From: Sphingomonas oryzagri
GTDB taxonomy: Bacteria > Pseudomonadota > Alphaproteobacteria > Sphingomonadales > Sphingomonadaceae
Assembly (NCBI RefSeq): GCF_029906645.1
Contig: NZ_JARYGZ010000001.1
Span: 372,001 to 436,000, forward strand
Direction: 5' to 3'
Length of the DNA stretch: 64,000 bases
Part shown: in pieces, positions 26,312 to 35,397 of the stretch
Position numbering within the stretch: position 1 is the stretch's first letter
Layout of the letters: every line of letters begins with the position of its first letter
Translations under genes and position numbers: made by a program
Notes under the pieces: generated by a model
What the model was told of the DNA's origin: nothing
What the model saw: the letters and a program-made list of their open reading frames with translations, nothing else
The model's database searches: none

Positions 26312-27496
26312 ATGACGATCACGCCCCTCATGCCCGTTTATCCGCGGTGTGGCGTGCGTCCGGTCCGAGGCGAGGACGCCTATCTGTTCGGCGAGAATGG
26401 CGAGCGCTATCTCGATTTCGCCAGCGGCATCGCGGTGAACCTGCTCGGCCACGGCCACCCCGCCTTCACCAAGGCGGTGCAGGATCAGGTGGCGACGCTG
26501 ATACACGTCTCCAACCTCTACGGCTCGCCGCAGGGTGAGGCGTTTGCCCAGCGGCTGGTGGACAATACCTTCGCCGACACGGTGTTCTTCACCAATTCGG
26601 GCGCGGAAGCGGTGGAGTGCGCGATCAAGACCGCGCGCCGCTATCATTTCGCCAAGGGCAATCCGCACAAGAACACGCTGATCTGCTTCAACAACGCCTT
26701 CCACGGGCGGACGCTGGGCGCGATCTCGGCGACCAATCAGGAGAAGATGCGCGACGGCTTCGAGCCTTTGCTGCCCGGCTTCAAATATGCGCCGTTCGAC
26801 GATCTCGAGGCGGCGCTGGCGCTGGTCGACGACAACACCGCCGGCTTCCTGGTCGAGCCGGTGCAGGGCGAGGGCGGCATCCGCCCGGCCTCCAAGGAGT
26901 TCCTGGAGGGCCTGCGCAAGATCTGCGACGAGCGCGACCTGATGCTGGTGCTGGACGAGGTGCAATGCGGCGTCGCGCGTACCGGAACGCTCTATGCGCA
27001 CGAGCAGTACGGCATCGTGCCGGACATCATGGCGTCGGCCAAGGGCATCGGCGGCGGCTTCCCGTTCGGCGCCTGCCTCGCCACCGAGAAAGCGGCGGTC
27101 GGCATGGTGATCGGCACCCACGGTTCCACCTATGGCGGCAACCCGCTGGCGATGGCGGCGGGCCAGGCCGTGTTCGACGTGATCCTGCAGCCGGGCTTCC
27201 TGGAGCAGGTGAAGACGACCGGTGAGCGCCTGCGTGCGACGCTGGAGCAGCTGATCCCGAACCACGATCACCTGTTCGAGAGCGTGCGTGGCATGGGCCT
27301 GATGCTCGGCGTGAAGATGAAGTCGGACAGCCGCGCCTTCGTGGCGCACGCCCGCGACAAGCACGGGCTGCTGCTGGTCGCGGCGGGCGACAATGTCGTG
27401 CGCGTGCTGCCGCCGCTCATCATCGAGCAGAGCCATATCGACGAGTTCGCCGGGCTGATGTCCGAAGCGGCTCGGAGCTACACGCCGCCGGCGTGA
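26312..27496 (+). CDS. argD: Acetylornithine/succinyldiaminopimelate aminotransferase
   Basis: 394 residues, normal for ArgD. FANSGAEAVE-type phosphate loop (FFTNSGAEAVECAIKTAR near 90), LVLDEVQCGVARTG near 215 with the Asp that contacts the PLP ring nitrogen, and the PLP lysine in MASAKGIGGGFPFGA near 242. It makes N-acetylornithine in arginine synthesis and can serve the lysine pathway. Good ribosome site (AAGGAG). argF follows after 110 bases that contain a palindromic repeat. Confidence 0.96.
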   Translation: MTITPLMPVYPRCGVRPVRGEDAYLFGENGERYLDFASGIAVNLLGHGHPAFTKAVQDQVATLIHVSNLYGSPQGEAFAQRLVDNTFADTVFFTNSGAEAVECAIKTARRYHFAKGNPHKNTLICFNNAFHGRTLGAISATNQEKMRDGFEPLLPGFKYAPFDDLEAALALVDDNTAGFLVEPVQGEGGIRPASKEFLEGLRKICDERDLMLVLDEVQCGVARTGTLYAHEQYGIVPDIMASAKGIGGGFPFGACLATEKAAVGMVIGTHGSTYGGNPLAMAAGQAVFDVILQPGFLEQVKTTGERLRATLEQLIPNHDHLFESVRGMGLMLGVKMKSDSRAFVAHARDKHGLLLVAAGDNVVRVLPPLIIEQSHIDEFAGLMSEAARSYTPPA

Positions 27497-27515
27497 GTCT
27501 AACCAAGCGCAATAT

Positions 27516-27588
27516 CCGTTCGGGCTGAGCGTAGTCGAAGCCCATGCGCAGCCGGTGGCTGCACTTCGACTACGCTCAGTGCGAACGG
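27516..27588. repeat. Palindromic REP-like element between argD and argF
   Basis: Two 25-base arms (27516-27540 and 27564-27588) are inverted copies with 23 matches, containing CTGAGCGTAGTCGAAG on the left and CTTCGACTACGCTCAG on the right, around a 23-base loop. The same core occurs at 28586-28669. It is a dispersed-repeat type that I recall as common in sphingomonad genomes. Confidence 0.85.
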
Positions 27589-27606
27589 ACGTGGGATGTG
27601 AAAGCC

Positions 27607-28536
27607 ATGACCATCCGCCATTTCCTCGATTTGTCCGATGCCGGTACCGCCGCGATTGCCGCGATGCTGGCCGATGCCAAGGCTCGCAAGGCGGCCCGCG
27701 CGACGCTGCCGAAGGGCGCCCCCGATCCCGATCGCCCGCTCGAAGGCCGCACGCTGGCGATGATCTTCGAGAAGAACTCGACCCGCACCCGCGTGTCGTT
27801 CGACATGGCGATGCGCCAGCTCGGCGGCACGACGCTGATCCTCGACGCGGGCACCACCCAGCTCGGCCGGGGCGAGACGGTGGCCGACACCGCCCGCGTC
27901 CTCAGCCGCATGGTCGATGCGATCATGATCCGCACCGACGATCACGCCAAGATCGTCGAGATGGCGCGGTACGCCACGGTACCGGTGATCAACGGCCTGA
28001 CCGATGCCTCGCACCCCTGCCAGATCATGGCGGACATGCAGACTGTGATCGAGCGGCGCGGATCGCTCGCCGGATCGAAGTGGGCGTGGTTCGGGGACGG
28101 CAACAACGTGCTCCACTCGATCATCGAGGCGGGCAGCCTGATGGGGTTCGAGGTCGTCGCGGCCTGCCCCGAGGGCTATGATCCCGATCCAGACGTGATC
28201 GGCACAGCTACCAACCGGGGCGGCAAGGTGACGCTGATCCGCGATGCTGCCGAGGCGGTGGCGGGTGCCGACATCGTCGTCACCGACACCTGGATCTCGA
28301 TGGGCCAGAAACATGCCGAGGCGAAGCTCGCCGCGATGATGCCCTATCAGGTGACGACCGGGCTGATGGCGGGCGCCAAGCCCAACGCCACCTTCCTCCA
28401 CTGCCTCCCCGCGCATCGCGGCGAGGAGGTGGTGGACGCGGTGATCGACGGCCCGCAGTCCGCGATCTGGGACGAGGCGGAGAACCGGCTCCACGCCCAG
28501 AAGTCCGTTTTGCTGTGGTGCTTCGGGGAGCTGTGA
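27607..28536 (+). CDS. argF: Ornithine carbamoyltransferase
   Basis: 309 residues from ATG 27607; an upstream in-frame ATG at 27544 lies inside the repeat and is unlikely. Carbamoyl-phosphate site [12 protein letters not shown] near 56, [11 protein letters not shown] near 137, ornithine loop DTWISMG near 229, and the OTC signature [11 protein letters not shown] near 270. It forms citrulline from ornithine and carbamoyl phosphate in arginine synthesis. It follows argD, consistent with a shared pathway. Confidence 0.96.
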   Translation: MTIRHFLDLSDAGTAAIAAMLADAKARKAARATLPKGAPDPDRPLEGRTLAMIFEKNSTRTRVSFDMAMRQLGGTTLILDAGTTQLGRGETVADTARVLSRMVDAIMIRTDDHAKIVEMARYATVPVINGLTDASHPCQIMADMQTVIERRGSLAGSKWAWFGDGNNVLHSIIEAGSLMGFEVVAACPEGYDPDPDVIGTATNRGGKVTLIRDAAEAVAGADIVVTDTWISMGQKHAEAKLAAMMPYQVTTGLMAGAKPNATFLHCLPAHRGEEVVDAVIDGPQSAIWDEAENRLHAQKSVLLWCFGEL

Positions 28537-28585
28537 GTGGACATTCCGGCGCTCGCTTCCAATATCCGCTGTAACTTCCCCTAAC

Positions 28586-28669
28586 CCGTTCGTCCTGAGC
28601 GAAGTCGAAGGACGGGCTGCAAGCCACGTTGCTTGAGGCCCGCACTTCGACTTCGCTCAGTGCGAACGG
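28586..28669. repeat. Palindromic REP-like element between argF and hslO
   Basis: Inverted 25-base arms (28586-28610 and 28645-28669, 23 matches), with cores CTGAGCGAAGTCGAAG and CTTCGACTTCGCTCAG, around a 34-base loop. It is the same family as the element at 27516, differing by one compensated base pair (TA versus AA/TT in the core). Outer flanks CCAATATCC and GGATATTGG suggest a slightly larger unit. Confidence 0.85.
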
Positions 28670-28690
28670 ATGGGATATTGGGATTTTGCC

Positions 28691-29590
28691 ATGACCACCG
28701 AAACCGCCACGCTCGACACCGCGCTCGGCTTCACCATCGCGTCGCGCCATGCGCGCGGCCGCCTGGTGCGGCTGGGGCCGGCGCTCGACACCATCCTCGC
28801 CGCCCACGCCTACCCGCCTGCGCTCGCGAAGATGCTGGCCGAAGCGCTGGTCCTCGCGGCCCTGCTCGGCTCCACGCTCAAGAACGAGGTGGGCCAGCTC
28901 ACCCTGCAGGCGCAGACGCAGGGCGGTGCCGTCGACCTGCTCGTCGCCGATTATAAGGGCGGCGAGATGCGCGGCTACCTCCGCTTCGATGCCGACAAGG
29001 TGGCGGAGATGCCGGCCGAGCCGTCGCTGTTCGCGCTGTTCGGCAAGGGCTATCTGGCGATCACTTTCGATCAGGAGACCACCGGCGAGCGTTATCAGGG
29101 CATCGTGCCGCTGGAGGGCGGGTCGCTGGCCGATGCCGCCCAGCATTATTTCGCCCAGTCCGAGCAGATTCCCAGCCTCGTCCGCGTCGCGGTGAAGACG
29201 CGCGAGGACGGGACGCACGTTGCAGGCGGCATCCTGATCCAGCATCTGCCCGAAGGCGAGGAAGGGCGCGAGCGGCTTCACACCAAGCTCGATCATCCGG
29301 AATGGCAGCATGTCGAGGCGTTGGCTACCACGGTGCAGGCCGACGAACTGACCGACATCGGCCTCGGCCTCGACCAGCTGCTCTGGCGGCTGTTCCACGA
29401 GGAGGAGGAGGTGCGCATCCTGCCGGTCGCCTCGCTGTCGCGCGGCTGCCGCTGTTCGCCCGATCATATCCAGTCGGTGATCGCCCGCTTCCCGCCCGAG
29501 GAGCGCGCGCAGATGGCGGACGAGAACGGACTCGTCCATGTCGATTGCGAATTCTGCGCGAAGAGCTTTCCGGTCGCGCTGCCGGCGTGA
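28691..29590 (+). CDS. hslO: Hsp33 redox-activated chaperone
   Basis: 299 residues from ATG 28691. The C-terminal zinc switch is intact: SRGCRCSPDHI supplies CxC and HVDCEFCAKSF supplies CxxC. When the four Cys are oxidised, zinc is released and the protein becomes an unfolding-binding chaperone. N-terminal part starts with ALGFTIASRHARGRLVRLG, usual for Hsp33. It ends just before a large inverted repeat. Confidence 0.95.
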   Translation: MTTETATLDTALGFTIASRHARGRLVRLGPALDTILAAHAYPPALAKMLAEALVLAALLGSTLKNEVGQLTLQAQTQGGAVDLLVADYKGGEMRGYLRFDADKVAEMPAEPSLFALFGKGYLAITFDQETTGERYQGIVPLEGGSLADAAQHYFAQSEQIPSLVRVAVKTREDGTHVAGGILIQHLPEGEEGRERLHTKLDHPEWQHVEALATTVQADELTDIGLGLDQLLWRLFHEEEEVRILPVASLSRGCRCSPDHIQSVIARFPPEERAQMADENGLVHVDCEFCAKSFPVALPA

Positions 29591-29594
29591 CTCT

Positions 29595-29696
29595 CCCCTT
29601 CCTGAAAGGGAGGGGGCGGGGGTGGGTTCGCCCGAGGCGGACGGAAGCTCGATCCGGAAACGAACCCACCCCAAACCCCTCCCTTTCAGGAAGGGG
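29595..29696. repeat. Long inverted repeat between hslO and queC
   Basis: Two 36-base arms (29595-29630 and 29661-29696) are inverted copies with 33 matches, including CCCCTTCCTGAAAGGGAGGGG and its complement, around a 30-base loop. Transcribed, it would be an extremely stable hairpin. The arm includes an internal CCTGAAAGG-like partial palindrome. It looks like a genome-dispersed palindromic unit. Confidence 0.9.
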
Positions 29697-29719
29697 CTTT
29701 CTGGAGTAGCGCAGCGAAC

Positions 29720-30418
29720 ATGACAGATACCAACAGCAACGGCGCGCGCCGGGCGGTCGTCCTGCTTTCGGGCGGGCTGGATTCGATGGTGACCGCCGCC
29801 ATCGCGAAGGAGCAGGGCTACAAGCTGCTCGCGCTCACGGTGAACTACAACCAGCGCCATCTGGTCGAGCTGGCGTCCGCGCGTCGCATCGCCGCCGCGC
29901 TGGAGGCCGATCGCCATATCGTGCTGCCGATCGACCTGCGCGCCTTTGGCGGATCGTCGCTCACCGACGATATCGACGTGCCGAAGGAGGGTGTGCAGCC
30001 TGGCATCCCCGTCACCTACGTGCCGGCGCGCAACACCATCTTCCTGTCGCTGGCGCTGGGCTGGGCGGAGGCGTGCGACGGGCGCGACCTGTTCCTGGGC
30101 ATCAACGCGCTCGATTATTCGGGCTATCCCGATTGCCGGCCGGAGTTCGTCGAGGCGTTCGAGAATCTCGCGGCGAAGGCCACCAAGGCGGGCGTCGAGG
30201 GCGATCGATTCAAGGTCCACGCGCCGCTCCAGCACATGACCAAGGCGGACATCGTGCGCGAGGCGGCGCGGCTTGGGCTGGACGCGGGCATGAGCTGGTC
30301 CTGCTACGATCCGCAGGGCGGCCAGCATTGTGGCCTGTGTGACAGCTGCCGCCTGCGCATCAAGGGGTTCGAGGAGGCAGGCCTGCCGGACCCGACCTCC
30401 TACGCCACGAGCCCATGA
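29720..30418 (+). CDS. queC: 7-cyano-7-deazaguanine synthase
   Basis: 232 residues. PP-loop VVLLSGGLDSMVTAAIA near residue 12 for ATP, NYNQRHLVELASA, VPARNTIFLSLAL, and a C-terminal zinc site with Cys residues in CYDPQGGQHCGLCDSCRLR. It converts 7-carboxy-7-deazaguanine to preQ0 for queuosine in tRNA. queE, the preceding enzyme of the pathway, begins 10 bases downstream. Confidence 0.96.
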   Translation: MTDTNSNGARRAVVLLSGGLDSMVTAAIAKEQGYKLLALTVNYNQRHLVELASARRIAAALEADRHIVLPIDLRAFGGSSLTDDIDVPKEGVQPGIPVTYVPARNTIFLSLALGWAEACDGRDLFLGINALDYSGYPDCRPEFVEAFENLAAKATKAGVEGDRFKVHAPLQHMTKADIVREAARLGLDAGMSWSCYDPQGGQHCGLCDSCRLRIKGFEEAGLPDPTSYATSP

Positions 30419-30428
30419 TCCAACGACC

Positions 30429-31058
30429 ATGAGCTTCGCCGTCAAGGAGATGTTTCTCACCCTGCAGGGGGAGGGGATCAATGCCGGCCGCCGCGCCGTC
30501 TTCCTGCGTTTCGCCGGCTGCAACCTGTGGTCGGGCCGCGAGGAGGACCGCGCCACCGCGCAATGCACCTTCTGCGACACCGATTTCGTCGGCATGGATG
30601 GCGAGGAGGGCGGTCGCTACGATCTCGACGCGCTGGTGGCGAAGGCGGTCGCCTTGTGGGGTGACGATCCGCGCGGGCGGCTGATTGTGATGACCGGCGG
30701 CGAGCCAATGCTCCAGGTCACGGACGATCTGGTCGATGCGCTGCACGCCGCCGGATTCGAAGTGGCGATGGAGAGCAACGGCACGATTCCTGCTGCGCCG
30801 GGTATCGACTGGGTGACGATCAGCCCCAAGGCGGGAACCGAGGTGGTGCAGCGATCGGGTGCCGAGCTGAAGCTCGTCTGGCCGCAGTCAGGCGTCGATC
30901 CCGAGGTCTTCCGCGACTGGGCGTTCGATCACTTCCTGATCCAGCCGATGGACGGCGCGCATCGCGAGGCATGGCGCGCCGAGGCGCTGCGCTACGTGAT
31001 GGAGCATCCCGGCTGGCGGCTCTCCGTCCAGACCCACAAGATGATCGGTATCCCCTGA
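30429..31058 (+). CDS. queE: 7-carboxy-7-deazaguanine synthase (radical SAM)
   Basis: 209 residues from ATG 30429. Radical-SAM cluster in an unusual but known spacing, C-x14-C-x2-C (first Cys in FAGCNLW, the pair in CTFCDTDF), as seen in one branch of QueE. MTGGEPMLQ binds SAM. It uses SAM radical chemistry to form the deazaguanine ring of queuosine. It is coupled to queC and followed by a strong terminator at 31087. Confidence 0.95.
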   Translation: MSFAVKEMFLTLQGEGINAGRRAVFLRFAGCNLWSGREEDRATAQCTFCDTDFVGMDGEEGGRYDLDALVAKAVALWGDDPRGRLIVMTGGEPMLQVTDDLVDALHAAGFEVAMESNGTIPAAPGIDWVTISPKAGTEVVQRSGAELKLVWPQSGVDPEVFRDWAFDHFLIQPMDGAHREAWRAEALRYVMEHPGWRLSVQTHKMIGIP

Positions 31059-31086
31059 TCCGGTTGCCGCGCTGATCCCGAAACGA

Positions 31087-31121
31087 GAAGGGCCGGCTCA
31101 CCTCGCGGTGGCCGGCCCTTC
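31087..31121. terminator. Bidirectional hairpin terminator between queE and petC
   Basis: GAAGGGCCGGC pairs with GCCGGCCCTTC, plus an inner CACC/GGTG stem with loop TCGC, in the gap between two convergent genes. CCTGTTT follows on the plus strand. Confidence 0.75.
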
Positions 31122-31139
31122 CTGTTTCTGGCGAAGCGA

Positions 31140-31994
31140 TCAGTGCTTCTTGCCGTGCCAGATGTTCCGGTAGGCGCCGAAAGCCAGCAGCGTGGCGATC
31201 ACCAGATAGCCGAGTACGACGAGGCCGAGCGAGTGGCGCTGGTTGAGCTTCGGCTCGGCGGCCCACATCAGGAAGGCCGAGACGTCGGTCGCCATCTGCT
31301 TCTTGGTCGCGACCGTGCCGTCCGAATAGGTCACCTGCCCATCGGCGGCGAGCGGCGGCGGCATCGCGATGTTGAGGTTCGCGAAATAGGGGTTGAAGTG
31401 CAGGCCGGTCGGCACCGTGAAGTCGGGGAACTTCTTCTTCAGCTCGGCCGGCACGTCCTCGTAGCCCGTCACGATCGACTCGATATAGGCCGGGCCACCC
31501 TCGCGCGCCTTGGCCAGCAGAGACATGTCCGGCGGCAGCGCGTTGTTGTTCGCGGCGCGCGCGGCGGTCTCGTTGGCGTAGGGACCGGGGATGAAGTCCG
31601 AAGGCAGGGACTTGCGGGTCGCAGGCTCGCCGGTGTCCGGGTTGATCGAGGGGGTCTCGGTCGCCCAATTCTTGGCGATCGCCTTCACCTCGGGCTTGGA
31701 GAAGCCGATCCCTTCCAGGTCGCGGAAGGCGACGAGGCGCATCGAGTGGCAGGCCGAGCAGACTTCCTTGTAGACCTGGAAGCCGCGCTGCAGCTGCTGG
31801 TTGTCATACTTACCCAGCGGCCCCTCGAAGCTGTAGTGGACGTCGTTCGGCTCCTTGTGGAAGCCGCCTTTTTCCTCGGACGCGGTGGGCAGCGGCGCGA
31901 CGGGATCGCGCGGCATCGCGAAGGCGATCAGCAAGGCCGCCACGAAGGCGAGGCCGACCAGCGGAGCGATCAGGGGAGCGAAGAAGCGAAGCAT
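31140..31994 (-). CDS. petC: Cytochrome c1 of the bc1 complex
   Basis: 284 residues. Haem c site CSACHSM near 80, the sixth ligand Met toward the end of the periplasmic domain (PDMSLLAKAREGG or the later MPPPLAADGQV region), and a C-terminal membrane anchor LGLVVLGYLVIATLLAFGAYR. The first 30 residues are a hydrophobic signal/anchor. It passes electrons from the Rieske protein to soluble or membrane cytochrome c. Last gene of the petABC operon on the minus strand. Confidence 0.96.
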   Translation of the reverse strand: MLRFFAPLIAPLVGLAFVAALLIAFAMPRDPVAPLPTASEEKGGFHKEPNDVHYSFEGPLGKYDNQQLQRGFQVYKEVCSACHSMRLVAFRDLEGIGFSKPEVKAIAKNWATETPSINPDTGEPATRKSLPSDFIPGPYANETAARAANNNALPPDMSLLAKAREGGPAYIESIVTGYEDVPAELKKKFPDFTVPTGLHFNPYFANLNIAMPPPLAADGQVTYSDGTVATKKQMATDVSAFLMWAAEPKLNQRHSLGLVVLGYLVIATLLAFGAYRNIWHGKKH

Positions 31995-32012
31995 GGTCGT
32001 TCGGTCTCCCTA

Positions 32013-33290
32013 TCAGGCGACAGCCGGAGCGGCTTCGGGGTCGTGACCAAGCACGGCCTCGGTGATCGAGTTGGGAAGCGGCAGGGGCTTCTCGAACTTG
32101 GCGATCAGCGGCACCAGGATCAGGAAGTGGAAGAAATAGTAAGCGGCGCAGAACTGCCCGATGCGGACATAGGGTTCCTCCGCCGGGCTCTTGCCGACCC
32201 AGCCGAGCACCAGCACGTCGGCGACCAGCACCCAGAAGGCGATCCGGTACATCGGGCGATAGTTGGCCGAGCGGATCGGCGAACGATCGATCCACGGCAG
32301 GAAGAAGAGGAGCGCGATCGCCGAGAACATCGCGACCACGCCCCACAGCTTCGCCGGGATCCACAGGAAGTTCACCGTGAAGGCGCGCAGGATCGCGTAG
32401 AAGGGCCAGAAATACCATTCGGGCACGATGTGCGCGGGCGTCGTCAGCGGGTTGGCCGGGATATAATTGTCCGGATGGCCGAGCGCGTTCGGCGCGAAGA
32501 ACACCACGAGCGAGTAGCAGATCAGGAAGACGCCGAGGCCCATCCCGTCCTTCGCCGTGTAATACGGGTGGAACGGCACGGTGTCCTGCGGACCCTTCAC
32601 ATCGACGCCGGTGGGGTTGTTGGAACCCGGAATGTGCAGCGCCCAGATGTGCAGGATGATCACCGCGGCGATCACGAACGGCAGCAGATAGTGGAGCGAG
32701 AAGAAGCGGTTGAGCGCAGCATTGTCCGGCGCGAAGCCGCCGAGCAGCCATTGGCGGATCGGCTCGCCAACCACCGGGATCGCCGAGAAGAAGCCGGTGA
32801 TCACCTGCGCGCCCCAGAAGCTCATCTGGCCCCACGGCAGCACGTAGCCCATGAAGGCGGTCGCCATCATCAGCAGGAAGATCACGACGCCGAGCAGCCA
32901 CACCATCTCGCGCGGGGCCTTGTACGATCCGTAATAGAGGCCGCGGAAGATGTGCATGTAGACGACGATGAAGAAGAAGCTGGCGCCGTTGGCGTGCATG
33001 TAGCGTAGCATCCAGCCCGAATTCACGTCGCGCATGATGTGCTCGACGCTGTCGAACGCCACGGTGCCGTTGGCGGCATAGTGCATCGCCAGGATGATGC
33101 CGGTGACGATCTGGATCGTCAGCGCGAAACCGGCGAGAACGCCGAAGTTCCAGAAATAGTTGAGGTTGCGCGGCACCGGATAGCCGGCGCCCACCGCGTT
33201 GTAGACGAGGCGCGGCAGCGGCAGCTTCTCGTCCAGATAGCGCATCAGCGGATGCTTCGGCGCGTAATGCTCAGCCCAGGGGAAGCTCAT
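32013..33290 (-). CDS. petB: Cytochrome b of the bc1 complex
   Basis: 425 residues with eight membrane helices. Haem-ligand helices include [17 protein letters not shown] and [13 protein letters not shown]; the quinol-oxidation site signature PEW is in [12 protein letters not shown]. Start ATG 33290, twelve bases after the petA stop with AGGTAAG ahead. It oxidises ubiquinol at one side and reduces it at the other (Q cycle) in the inner membrane. Confidence 0.97.
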   Translation of the reverse strand: MSFPWAEHYAPKHPLMRYLDEKLPLPRLVYNAVGAGYPVPRNLNYFWNFGVLAGFALTIQIVTGIILAMHYAANGTVAFDSVEHIMRDVNSGWMLRYMHANGASFFFIVVYMHIFRGLYYGSYKAPREMVWLLGVVIFLLMMATAFMGYVLPWGQMSFWGAQVITGFFSAIPVVGEPIRQWLLGGFAPDNAALNRFFSLHYLLPFVIAAVIILHIWALHIPGSNNPTGVDVKGPQDTVPFHPYYTAKDGMGLGVFLICYSLVVFFAPNALGHPDNYIPANPLTTPAHIVPEWYFWPFYAILRAFTVNFLWIPAKLWGVVAMFSAIALLFFLPWIDRSPIRSANYRPMYRIAFWVLVADVLVLGWVGKSPAEEPYVRIGQFCAAYYFFHFLILVPLIAKFEKPLPLPNSITEAVLGHDPEAAPAVA

Positions 33291-33301
33291 CTGTTCTTAC
33301 C

Positions 33302-33895
33302 TCAACCGATCTGGACAGTGGTGGGCGACTTGAACGCGTACTCCGGCACGAAGAGGTTCTTCGGCGCCGGCCCGCCGCGGATGCGCGCGGCGGTGTCGTA
33401 CTGCGAGCCGTGGCACGGGCAGAAATAGCCGCCATAAGGGCCGCGATTCTCTTCCGGCGAGATGCCCAGCGGCACGCAGCCCAAGTGGGTGCAGACGCCC
33501 AGCGTGATCAGCCAGTTCTTGTGGCCGGGCTTGGTACGCTGCTCCAGCGTCTCGGGATCGCGCAGCGAGGAGACGGGAACGGCATCGGCCTCCGCAATCT
33601 CCTTGGGGGTCAGGTTGCGCACGAACACCGGCTGCTTGCGCCAGGAGACCTTGATGCCCGATCCGGATTCGATCTTCGAGATGTCCACCTCGATCGAGGC
33701 GAGCGCCAGCACGTCCGCCGACGGGTTCATCTGGTTGACCAGCGGGATCAGCACGGCGGCACCGCCCACGCCGGCGAAGGCGACGGCGGCGATGTTCAGG
33801 AAGTCACGGCGGCGGGGGCCTTGGCCCTCGTCATGTTCCGGGCCGATGACCGGGGGGCGCTCATTGGGATCTTCGTGATTCTCTGGCGTCGCCAT
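33302..33895 (-). CDS. petA: Rieske iron-sulfur protein of the bc1 complex
   Basis: 197 residues from ATG 33895. Tat signal [18 protein letters not shown] acts as the membrane anchor. The [2Fe-2S] site is complete: CTHLGC and CPCHGSQYD, each giving one Cys and one His plus the disulfide Cys. First gene of the petABC operon; a 201-base gap separates it from the divergent trmL, so the operon promoter should lie there. Confidence 0.96.
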   Translation of the reverse strand: MATPENHEDPNERPPVIGPEHDEGQGPRRRDFLNIAAVAFAGVGGAAVLIPLVNQMNPSADVLALASIEVDISKIESGSGIKVSWRKQPVFVRNLTPKEIAEADAVPVSSLRDPETLEQRTKPGHKNWLITLGVCTHLGCVPLGISPEENRGPYGGYFCPCHGSQYDTAARIRGGPAPKNLFVPEYAFKSPTTVQIG

Positions 33896-34096
33896 GCAGT
33901 CAACCCTCGGCAGTGAGACCTTGTCCCTGCCTGGAGGATGGACCCCGAAAACCGGCGCTTTGACCCCCAAGCCTAACCACGCACCGGTGTTCCCCGGTTA
34001 CGCTGTCCGGCGTGATAGCGTCGCTTCCGCAGGTTTGCCAACCACCTTTTCGTGGCGCTTGCGAAACAGGGGGCGAATGGCCTAGCGGGCGGGGCC

Positions 34097-34546
34097 ATGC
34101 GGTTCGCGCTCTTCCAGCCCGAGATTGCCGGCAATGTCGGCGCCGTCCTGCGTCTGGGCGCATGCCTCGGCATGCCGGTCGACGTGATCGAGCCGTGCGG
34201 CTTCGCTTTCTCGGATCGGGCGATGGCGCGATCGGGCATGGACTATGCCGAGCGCCACGCCGCCGTCCGCCATGCCGACTGGGATGCCTTCCTGCGCGCG
34301 CGGACCGGCCGGCTGCTGCTCTTCACGACGAAGAGCGCCATTCGCCTGCCCGAAGTCGTGTTTCAGCCGGACGACGTGCTGCTGTTCGGCTCCGAAAGCT
34401 CGGGCGCGCCGGACTACGTGCATGACGTGGCGGACGTGCGCGTCCGTATCCCGATCGCCGCCGACGCGCGATCGCTCAACCTGTCCACCGCCTGCGCGAT
34501 CGCTGCCGGCGAGGCGCTGAGACAGACCGGAGGCTGGCCGACATGA
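34097..34546 (+). CDS. trmL: tRNA (cytidine(34)-2'-O)-methyltransferase
   Basis: 149 residues from ATG 34097, the usual size for this small SPOUT enzyme. MRFALFQPEIAGNVGAVLRL, LLLFTTKS, VLLFGSESSGAP and IPIAADARSLNLSTA form the SAM-binding trefoil knot. It methylates the wobble base ribose of leucine tRNAs. The stop overlaps the hemF start (ATGA at 34543). Confidence 0.94.
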   Translation: MRFALFQPEIAGNVGAVLRLGACLGMPVDVIEPCGFAFSDRAMARSGMDYAERHAAVRHADWDAFLRARTGRLLLFTTKSAIRLPEVVFQPDDVLLFGSESSGAPDYVHDVADVRVRIPIAADARSLNLSTACAIAAGEALRQTGGWPT

Positions 34547-35397
34547 TGGATCTCGATTCGGAGCAGCAGGCGGCACGCACCTGGTTCGAGAGGCTGCGCG
34601 ACCGCATCTGCGCCGCCTTCGAGGCCATCGAGCAGGAGGTCGGGTCGACGGCGGCCTTCGAATATACCCCATGGGCGCGGGTGGATTCGTCCGGAGCCGA
34701 CGGCGGCGGCGGGGTGCGTGGCGTCATGAAGGGCCGCGTGTTCGAGAAGGTGGGCGTCAACGTCTCGACCGTCGGCGGCGCGTTCGAGGGCGAGTTCGGC
34801 AAGACCATCCACGGCGCCGGCGACGATCCGCGCTTCTTCGCGACCGGCATCAGCCTCGTCGCGCACATGGCCAATCCGCACGTGCCCGCCGTCCACATGA
34901 ACACGCGCTTCCTCGTCACCACGAAGCGCTGGTTCGGCGGTGGGGCGGACCTCAACCCGCCGATTCCCTATGCCGAGGATACGGCCGACTTCCATGCCGC
35001 GTTCAGGGCGGCGTGCGACGATCACGCGCCGGTCGGCGACTATCCGCGCTTCTCGAAATGGGCGGAGGACTATTTCTTCATCCCCCACCGGCAGGTGGCG
35101 CGCGGCGTCGGCGGTATCTTCTACGATCATCTGGATGCGGAAGGCGCCGCCTTCGATCGCGCCTTTGCCTTCACCCGCGCGGTGGGCGAGGCGTTCCTCG
35201 CCATCTACCCGCAGATCGTCCGCCGCCGGCTGGGCCTGCCCTTCACGCAAGCCGAGGAGCGGCAGATGCTGGCGTGGCGCGGCCGCTATGCCGAATTCAA
35301 CCTCGTCTACGATCGCGGCACGCTCTTCGGTCTCAAGACCGGTGGCAATATCGACGCGATCCTGATGAGCCTGCCGCCGCGCGCGGTGTGGGAGTGA
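34543..35397 (+). CDS. hemF: Oxygen-dependent coproporphyrinogen III oxidase
   Basis: 284 residues. SLVAHMANPHVPAVHMNTR near 105-124 and WFGGGADLNPPIPY near 131 are the family signatures, with active-site His and Asp residues; NLVYDRGTLFGLKTGG is at the C-terminus. It converts coproporphyrinogen III to protoporphyrinogen IX with O2 in haem synthesis. Coupled to trmL in front (ATGA) and to a GNAT gene behind (GTGA). Confidence 0.97.
   Translation: MMDLDSEQQAARTWFERLRDRICAAFEAIEQEVGSTAAFEYTPWARVDSSGADGGGGVRGVMKGRVFEKVGVNVSTVGGAFEGEFGKTIHGAGDDPRFFATGISLVAHMANPHVPAVHMNTRFLVTTKRWFGGGADLNPPIPYAEDTADFHAAFRAACDDHAPVGDYPRFSKWAEDYFFIPHRQVARGVGGIFYDHLDAEGAAFDRAFAFTRAVGEAFLAIYPQIVRRRLGLPFTQAEERQMLAWRGRYAEFNLVYDRGTLFGLKTGGNIDAILMSLPPRAVWE

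Noticed and set aside
27544-27606. An N-terminal extension of argF starting at 27544.
   Set aside because: It lies inside the palindromic repeat and would add residues not found in the family; the ATG at 27607 fits.
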